DNA of 10,561 bases, taken from positions 1 through 10,561 of the forward strand of contig LSIB01000198.1 of assembly GCA_001556025.1 (NCBI GenBank), read 5' to 3'. Source of the stretch: Rhizobiales bacterium CCH3-A5 (GTDB lineage Bacteria; Pseudomonadota; Alphaproteobacteria; Rhizobiales; Beijerinckiaceae). The notes beneath the pieces are model-generated. The model was given only the letters and a program-made list of their open reading frames with translations. It did no database searches and was not told the origin of the DNA. Of this stretch, positions 6,740-10,561 are shown one piece after another; the stretch's first letter is position 1; each line of letters opens with the position of its first letter. A program made the position numbers and the translations under genes.

Positions 6740-7657
6740 ATGGGTTCGGGACACTCGCATGCCGGCGCGGCGCCATCGGGTACGGCGGCAGGGAAGCACA
6801 AGAGCCGGCTCGCCTGGGCTCTGGCGCTGACGACCAGCTTCATGGTGGCCGAGGTCGTCGGCGGGCTCTGGACCGGTAGCCTCGCGCTTCTCGCCGACGC
6901 TGCCCATATGCTCACCGACGCCGGCGGCCTCGCTTTGGCGCTCATCGCGATTCGCTTCTCCGAGCGGCCGGCGACGCCGCAGGCGACCTACGGATATGTC
7001 CGCGCCGAGGTGCTCTCGGCGCTGACCAACGCTGTCGTGCTGCTGCTGTTGACCGTCTACATCCTGTACGAGGCCTATAAGCGCTTCCAGAACCCGCCGG
7101 AAATCATCGGTGGGCCGATGCTGGTGGTCGCCGTGATCGGCCTGATCGTCAACCTCATCAGCATGAAGCTGCTTTCAGGTGGCTCGTCGGAGAGCATCAA
7201 CATCAAGGGCGCCTATTTCGAGGTGCTGAGCGACATGCTGGGTTCGCTCGGGGTCATCGTCGCGGCGATCGTTGTGCTGCTGACCGGCTGGACGCTGGTC
7301 GATCCGATCATCGGCGCCGGGATCGGCCTGTTCATCGTACCGCGCACCTGGATCCTGCTGAAGCAGGCCATCCATATCCTGATGGAGGGCACTCCGCCGG
7401 AGATCGACGTCGGCCTGCTCGAGGGTCGACTCGCCGCGATCCCCGGCGTCGATGCGGTGCGTGATCTTCATGTCTGGACGGTGACCTCGGGCCTCGATGC
7501 GATGAGCTGCCATCTCACGGTCTCGGACATGAGCCAGGCCCGCACGATCCTTGAAGCCGCCAACACGGCCATGCGCGACGAATTCAAACTCGACCACACG
7601 ACCATCCAGGTCGATGACGCGGCGCTGCGGGCCAAGGAGGCCGAACTGCGCATCTGA
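6740..7657 (+). CDS. Cation diffusion facilitator, CzcD/ZitB-type metal efflux transporter
   Basis: CDF proteins exchange protons for Zn2+, Co2+ or Cd2+ and export the metal across the inner membrane as dimers. The 305 residues have a His-containing N-terminus (GHSHAG), six membrane helices in about 25-215, and a cytosolic metal-sensing domain from about 216. TM2 carries the metal site ADAAHMLTDAGG, with H56 and D60 in the HxxxD arrangement. The TM5 site reads ExxxD (E161, D165 in YFEVLSDMLGSLG), where E. coli ZitB has HxxxD. RYGYVRAE-like sequence (YGYVRAEVLSALTNA) in TM3 and DLHVWTVTSG (242-251), H258 and H286 in the C-terminal domain are typical. Length is normal. GAGGAG precedes the ATG. 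The next gene follows 108 nt downstream. Metal specificity cannot be read from sequence; zinc, cobalt and cadmium are the usual substrates. Confidence 0.93.
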   Translation: MGSGHSHAGAAPSGTAAGKHKSRLAWALALTTSFMVAEVVGGLWTGSLALLADAAHMLTDAGGLALALIAIRFSERPATPQATYGYVRAEVLSALTNAVVLLLLTVYILYEAYKRFQNPPEIIGGPMLVVAVIGLIVNLISMKLLSGGSSESINIKGAYFEVLSDMLGSLGVIVAAIVVLLTGWTLVDPIIGAGIGLFIVPRTWILLKQAIHILMEGTPPEIDVGLLEGRLAAIPGVDAVRDLHVWTVTSGLDAMSCHLTVSDMSQARTILEAANTAMRDEFKLDHTTIQVDDAALRAKEAELRI

Positions 7658-7688
7658 TGCGGCAAGTCCCATTGATGCGGCAAGTCCC
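7655..7688. repeat. Tandem direct repeat across the CDF stop codon
   Basis: The 16-base unit TGATGCGGCAAGTCCC occurs at 7655-7670 and 7673-7688, a period of 18 bp. The first copy contains the TGA stop of the CDF gene. The copies are identical, so the duplication is recent or maintained. It may simply be replication slippage. Confidence 0.75.
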
Positions 7689-7765
7689 GTCGGCAAGCGC
7701 GATACGGCCTTATTGCGCAACTCCTCCCCAAGACCCGATTCTTCAGCAAGCAGGAGGCATCCATT

Positions 7766-8068
7766 ATGGACGCCATCATCTCCGCTCTCGTCTCGTTTTT
7801 CCTGATCGCGCCGCTACAGGCGGGGATCACCAAAACCCTGACCGCGGCCGGCGTGCCGGAGGCGGTCGTCACGCAGGTCACAGCCTGCGCGAAAACCGCC
7901 GCGCCCGTGATCGTCCGGCGCGCGACGGGCGATCCAGTCTGGCTCGTCTCGAGCACATTCGGCCTCTGGACCGGCGCGACAAGTCCCGACAAAATCCTCA
8001 TCGACGCCGCACCCGGTTGCGCCGAGCCGGTCGCGGCGGCGCGCGCCTATTTTGCCAAGAGCACTTGA
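7766..8068 (+). CDS. Small conserved exported/membrane-associated hypothetical protein (100 aa)
   Basis: No function can be assigned. Residues 4-20 (IISALVSFFLIAPLQAG) form a hydrophobic N-terminal segment that could be a signal anchor or a signal peptide cleaved near LQA. The rest has two cysteines (VTACAKTAAP and APGCAEP) and short motifs RRATGDPVWLVSSTFGLW and YFAKS. The translation signal is excellent: AGGAGG at 7752-7757, 8 nt before ATG 7766. I have the impression that similar proteins recur in Bradyrhizobium/Methylobacterium-type genomes, but this was not checked. It follows the CDF gene on the same strand with 108 nt between and no clear terminator, so co-transcription and a role in the same metal response are possible. 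Confidence 0.7.
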   Translation: MDAIISALVSFFLIAPLQAGITKTLTAAGVPEAVVTQVTACAKTAAPVIVRRATGDPVWLVSSTFGLWTGATSPDKILIDAAPGCAEPVAAARAYFAKST

Positions 8069-8069
8069 G

Positions 8070-8110
8070 CAGTTCCCTGCACTACGTAAAAGCAGGCGAA
8101 GTCGGAACTG
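8070..8110. repeat. Imperfect inverted repeat after the 100-aa gene
   Basis: CAGTTCC (8070-8076) pairs with GGAACTG (8104-8110), and CTGC (8077-8080) pairs with GCAG (8092-8095). An 8-nt one-sided bulge separates the two stems. It starts 2 nt after the TGA of the upstream gene and could act as a weak transcript-end or stabilising hairpin, but no T-run follows. Confidence 0.3.
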
Positions 8111-8161
8111 AACGCATCAAGGCTTCGTCGCGGTTCGTGATATCATGTTCGGGAATGTCCG

Positions 8162-8350
8162 ATGCCTAGCTTACAAAGAGCGATTTTCGTTATCGGATTG
8201 CTGGCGGTAACGGCGTTTGCGGCTACGGTCGTCGGTATCGTGCTTTATCGCGTATTTCCCAGCCGCCCGTGGGTCACGATTGTGGGTCCATTGGGAGCAG
8301 CGCTAGGGGTGATTGGTATGACTAGGATTATTTTCGGCCGTGATCGGTAG
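8162..8350 (+). CDS. Small two-helix membrane protein (62 aa)
   Basis: The protein consists of two predicted membrane helices (about 7-29, IFVIGLLAVTAFAATVVGIV; and 37-57, around WVTIVGPLGAALGVIGM) joined by a basic-proline turn (YRVFPSRP). It ends with a basic tail (FGRDR), suggesting the inner membrane with the positive ends inside. Both helices are rich in glycine and small residues, so helix-helix packing is likely. The start is ATG 8162; the ribosome site is weak (GGGAA about 7 nt upstream). No family was recognised. Proteins of this size are easy to over-predict, but a clean two-helix hairpin with consistent charge is unlikely by chance. Confidence 0.5.
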   Translation: MPSLQRAIFVIGLLAVTAFAATVVGIVLYRVFPSRPWVTIVGPLGAALGVIGMTRIIFGRDR

Positions 8351-8627
8351 CAGATCCTGGTGACAAACCGAGCCTTATCGCCCTCAAGGCATCAGGCGCC
8401 GTCGTACGCGTCCTCCTGAGTCTCCGCTCTTCCTCTTCCGTAGAGACACGGCCGCAAGGATAGCGACGCAAGCGGATAGAACTATCGGCCTAGCTAATCT
8501 ATAATGTTCGACTTCCGGCTCTCAGCACCGCAGGAAGCCGAAAGCCAGGGAGCCAATGCCGATGACTGCCGCATCGAGCTCGGTGTTGGGTAAAGCCCGC
8601 GAGGCGAACAAAAATGGCAGGTTCAGG
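8351..8627. other. 277-base intergenic stretch, no supported gene
   Basis: It lies between the two-helix protein and the end of the outer-membrane protein gene. A perfect TATAAT sits at 8500-8505 on the plus strand, without a -35 box at proper spacing. A reading frame starting with ATG near 8556 has no family signature and runs into the opposing gene. Nothing firm is present. Confidence 0.4.
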
Positions 8628-9509
8628 CTAGAATCGCTTGCTGACCCCGGCCGACAAAAAACGCCGTGGCGGAGTAGAGCCGGCGATGCCTGCTCCTAGG
8701 CTGAGATCCAGCTGCAAGTTTTCGCCGATTAGGTAAGCCATTCCGACATCGACGATGAGGGATGACTTGCCACCTTTCTCTTCCGGAGACTGAAGTCCCA
8801 TGTCGACGAAAAGATTCAGTTTTTTGCTCGGATTATAACTCAAAGTTGCAGCAAATAGCCCGGCCATGTAAGTCCGATTGTCGGACCCTTCGAGAAACGC
8901 AACGCCGATGTTGGGGTTCAAGGACCATTGCGGCGCAAAATCCCAATCGGCGGCTAATCGGAAATCGCCTGCGGTGTGCCTGCTGCGGAAATTCCCAGAG
9001 CCTGAGGGCGGAAACACACGAAGAATTGCTCCCACAGATGGGCGTTTAATGCCTGCCCCGTCGATGAAGTTGTACTTGAACCCGATAGATGTAGGTGAGC
9101 CTCCGTCGGACCTGCTCACGCCGTCCGCGACATTATTGGATTTCATCAATGTGTAGGTGTTACTTTCGAGACGGGCTTCCAGGCCCTCATAAATGCCCAG
9201 ACGCAGCAACGTTGGCGCGAAGGTTGTCCGCTCACGGCTTGAACGATCTCTGCGATACTCCAGTTGAATGCCCGTTTCGACTTGGAAGCGTCCTGTTCCG
9301 ACAACGTTGCTCCCATCGGCGATCCCTGGGCGATCCGGATTGATCAGATCCTCCTGTTTGGCGCCCTCAGACTCGGCGTGCGCCGTAGCGGAGATCTGGA
9401 ACAACAGTCCCAACGCAAGAGCGCCCGGTAGGCGCCTGAGCCATTTTGGTGTGCTCGTCCGAGGGACTAACGAGGTCAAGCCCCGTTCCTTGCTGAAAGT
9501 TAAGCTCAT
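8628..9509 (-). CDS. Outer-membrane beta-barrel protein, Phenol_MetA_deg/transporter type
   Basis: This 293-residue protein resembles the family named after the MetA pathway of phenol degradation (outer-membrane barrels thought to carry small substrates). The N-terminal region has a long basic leader (TPKWLRR) and a hydrophobic stretch (LPGALALGLLFQISATAHA), with likely cleavage after AHA near residue 45. The mature protein opens with NPDRPGIADGSNVVGTGRFQ (57-76), the family hallmark, then alternates polar and hydrophobic residues in about 12 strands with short turns. It ends in a terminal phenylalanine (VSKRF), as expected for BAM-dependent insertion. The start ATG 9507-9509 has a GGGGG run about 10 nt upstream, which is only fair. 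It stands alone on its strand. Such proteins often accompany aromatic or metal loci, but nothing here fixes a substrate. Confidence 0.8.
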   Translation of the reverse strand: MSLTFSKERGLTSLVPRTSTPKWLRRLPGALALGLLFQISATAHAESEGAKQEDLINPDRPGIADGSNVVGTGRFQVETGIQLEYRRDRSSRERTTFAPTLLRLGIYEGLEARLESNTYTLMKSNNVADGVSRSDGGSPTSIGFKYNFIDGAGIKRPSVGAILRVFPPSGSGNFRSRHTAGDFRLAADWDFAPQWSLNPNIGVAFLEGSDNRTYMAGLFAATLSYNPSKKLNLFVDMGLQSPEEKGGKSSLIVDVGMAYLIGENLQLDLSLGAGIAGSTPPRRFLSAGVSKRF

Positions 9510-9571
9510 ATAAAATTAACCCCCGCCGACCTTCAAGAATCTATCCACTAGCACGGCCTTCCTCATTTGTT

Positions 9572-9863
9572 ATGGGGCGCTTTACCCGAGCCGTCGTCGC
9601 TGAAGTTCTGCATGACCTGCTGGCGGTCAAGTGGCGCCGATGTTCGACGCGGTTCGCGACGCCCCTGCGAGCGCTACTCCGTCCTAGCTGCCCCTCGACG
9701 ACGGTCTCGGCCGTCGGAGAGACGCTATTCCCACACTGGCGCGCTTGAGCCTGCATCGCGGCGTGGAGCGCCACGGCATCTTACGGCTTCCGCAGAGCGA
9801 AGAGAAGCTTCGAAGCGAGGCAGGTTCGCCGCGACGACGATCGGCTACGTCCATATCGATGTG
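9572..9863 (+). pseudogene. IS481-family transposase remnant, frameshifted and truncated
   Basis: Pieces of one IS481-type transposase can be read in order but in different frames. From 9572, MGRFTRAV leads to VKWRR (compare VAKWRKR of the helix-turn-helix). From 9688, LPLDDGLGRRRDAIPTLARL continues to SLHRGVERHGILRLPQSEEK, ending at 9807; this parallels LPLDD...SLHRCLQRHGISRLP of intact members. A frameshift near 9805-9815 then gives IGYVHIDV (9840-9863), the start of the DDE core. A TAG at 9685-9687 precedes LPLDD, where the usual TVLT...VAFRKHT segment is missing. Similarity stops after HIDV, so at least two-thirds of the catalytic core is gone. This is clearly a dead element. Confidence 0.8.
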
Positions 9864-9988
9864 TTTTGGCCCTTTAATTCCGGAGACCTGTCAAGCTCAG
9901 ATTTCGCGTCGTCATCGCCGGGATCATGGTCGGAACCTACTCAGTCGGCCGGGCGTTTACCAACATTACCAGCCAAAGGGAGACGACC
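9864..9988 (+). promoter_or_regulatory. Leader region of the His-rich repeat gene
   Basis: These 125 bases separate the IS481 relic from the His-rich gene and must hold its promoter if it is transcribed on its own. No clear -35/-10 pair was found. The ribosome site AAGGGAG at 9976-9982 is good and lies 6 nt before ATG 9989. The frame is open further upstream to ATG 9926, but the 21 added residues lack a motif and have no comparable ribosome site. Confidence 0.35.
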
Positions 9989-10177
9989 ATGGCCCAAGAA
10001 AAACCAGGCGCTCACCACGACCATCCCGGGCACAAACCCGGTGATCTCGATCAGCACGGTCATCGCGACAAGTCGGTCACGGAAAAGCCGGGCGAGCACC
10101 ACGACCACCCCGGGCACAAGCCCGGCGATCTCGATGAGCACGGGCATCGCGACAAGACCGGCGCAGCCAAAAAGTGA
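9989..10177 (+). CDS. Histidine-rich two-repeat protein, probable metal-binding (62 aa)
   Basis: I do not recognise a named family. The protein is almost entirely two tandem 28-residue units, residues 4-31 and 32-59, each built around EKPG(A/E)HHDHPGHKPGDLD followed by (Q/E)HGHRDK. It holds 12 histidines and at least 8 aspartates in 62 residues, no cysteine, no aromatic residue, almost no hydrophobic residue, no signal peptide and no membrane helix. It should be soluble, disordered and cytosolic. Clustered HHDH, PGH and HGH groups are typical ligands for Ni2+, Zn2+, Co2+ or Cu2+, so metal buffering is the natural inference. ATG 9989 is supported by AAGGGAG at 6 nt. A strong hairpin terminator lies 19 nt after the stop. 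The two DNA copies differ mainly at third codon positions, which suggests selection on the protein. The CDF metal exporter is 2.3 kb away, not in the same operon. Confidence 0.75.
   Translation: MAQEKPGAHHDHPGHKPGDLDQHGHRDKSVTEKPGEHHDHPGHKPGDLDEHGHRDKTGAAKK
9998..10165 (+). repeat. 84-bp tandem duplication within the His-rich gene
   Basis: Copy 1 covers 9998-10081 and copy 2 covers 10082-10165, an exact period of 84 bp (28 codons). Over the first 25 codons I count six synonymous differences and two that change the amino acid (Ala/Glu and Gln/Glu). The last three codons diverge more. Confidence 0.85.
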
Positions 10178-10196
10178 ATTGTGCTGAGTAGAATAA

Positions 10197-10224
10197 AACA
10201 AGGGGCCCCCAAAGGCCCCTTGTT
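10197..10224 (+). terminator. Strong intrinsic terminator, probably bidirectional
   Basis: A perfect 11-bp stem, AACAAGGGGCC (10197-10207) with GGCCCCTTGTT (10214-10224), closes a 6-nt loop CCCAAA. It lies 19 nt after the His-rich gene and between it and the convergent gene at the right edge. On the plus strand AATTTCTTCC follows; on the minus strand TTATTC follows a stem ending in TTGTT, so it could end transcripts from both sides. Confidence 0.88.
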
Positions 10225-10312
10225 AATTTCTTCCAAGCAAACTTTATTGGATCGTATATTTGGCGATAATTTGACTGTCATTGAATTCTGTTTCGTTGAA
10301 GAAATTACTTAA

Positions 10313-10561
10313 TTAGTTAATACGACTGTTCACAGCGCGAGGATCGATGCGATCGTAAAGGGCTGAGATTGTTCGCTCGAGGTCAAACGCGGGGCAGCGT
10401 CCGATCGCATCGGTATGCTGCCGGAATTTTCGGCGCATGTAACTCGGCTTGATCCCGTAGTGTCGTGCTGTCACTGCTGCGAGAAACCTCTGCCACGATG
10501 CGTTCTTGAACTGATGGGGTGGATGCCCCCTCCGTCCGGCATCGTAAGGTGCCAGTGAGCG
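10313..10561 (-). CDS. C-terminal part of an unrecognised protein, cut by the window edge
   Basis: On the minus strand one frame is open from the right edge for 82 codons and ends in TAA at 10313-10315. The start lies beyond the window. The visible part is basic and amphipathic: GHPPHQFKNASWQRFLAAVT, then ARHYGIKPSYMRRKFRQHTD, then a closing helix FDLERTISALYDRIDPRAVN. No membrane segment or catalytic motif is visible. The stretch with WQRFLAAV and YGIKPSYMRRKFR could be a helical nucleic-acid-binding region, but this is a guess from charge alone. The frame has no internal stop and sensible composition, while the other two frames on this strand contain stops. It converges on the His-rich gene across the shared terminator. 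Confidence 0.6.
   Translation of the reverse strand, partial: RSLAPYDAGRRGHPPHQFKNASWQRFLAAVTARHYGIKPSYMRRKFRQHTDAIGRCPAFDLERTISALYDRIDPRAVNSRIN

Noticed and set aside
8500..8505. A perfect TATAAT as a promoter
   Set aside because: There is no -35 element at 15-19 bp and no gene start downstream on that strand.
8509..8545. A hairpin formed by the CTTCCGGCT and AGGAAGCCGAAAG segments
   Set aside because: The arms pair only with mismatches and bulges and no T-run follows.
9998..10165. A CRISPR-like array from the 84-bp direct repeat
   Set aside because: There are only two adjacent copies without spacers, and they are in-frame coding units of one protein.
9567..10187. A 206-codon open frame on the plus strand covering the IS481 relic and the His-rich gene
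   Set aside because: Its first part includes a piece of the broken transposase and its last part is the His-rich repeat read in the wrong frame. The overlapping 62-aa frame has the good ribosome site and synonymous-biased repeat differences.

Overview
The window looks like an accessory or island-like stretch of an alphaproteobacterial genome, most likely Hyphomicrobiales (Rhizobiales). The reasons are fairly high G+C, a rhizobial-type TolC protein, a compact FlgF, a small exported protein that resembles a family I recall from Bradyrhizobium/Methylobacterium-type genomes, and several decayed transposase pieces. These are impressions from motifs and codon use; no database search was run.

Layout. 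(1) 1-730: a small secreted cysteine-containing protein on the minus strand, then the last 30 codons of an IS3-family transposase (416-511, minus) and otherwise featureless sequence. (2) 732-3523, plus strand: an ABC exporter-type membrane protein that ends before any nucleotide-binding domain, followed by a TolC-family outer-membrane channel. This may be a damaged or split type I export pair. (3) 3546-5427: flgF (minus), apparently away from other flagellar genes, divergent from a thioredoxin-reductase-like flavoprotein with a CPIC redox motif (plus). (4) 5528-8350: a small-serine resolvase (minus) with a possible res-like site upstream, then a CzcD/ZitB-type cation diffusion facilitator, a 100-aa exported hypothetical protein and a 62-aa two-helix membrane protein (all plus). 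This part reads as richer in G+C than its flanks and looks transposon-derived. (5) 8628-9509: a minus-strand outer-membrane barrel protein of the Phenol_MetA_deg type. (6) 9572-10561: an IS481-family transposase relic, then a 62-aa protein made of two copies of a 28-residue His/Asp/Gly-rich repeat, a strong hairpin terminator, and the 3' end of an unrecognised minus-strand gene running off the right edge.

How the genes may work together. The only shared theme I can defend is metal or efflux physiology: a zinc/cobalt/cadmium-type exporter, a His-rich soluble protein that should bind divalent metals, and outer-membrane channels. The genes lie on both strands with relics between them, so this is a mosaic and not one operon. 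The best candidate for something undescribed is the His-rich two-repeat protein, whose repeat copies differ mainly at synonymous positions. Next are the NBD-less ABC/TolC pair and the unrecognised gene at the right edge.
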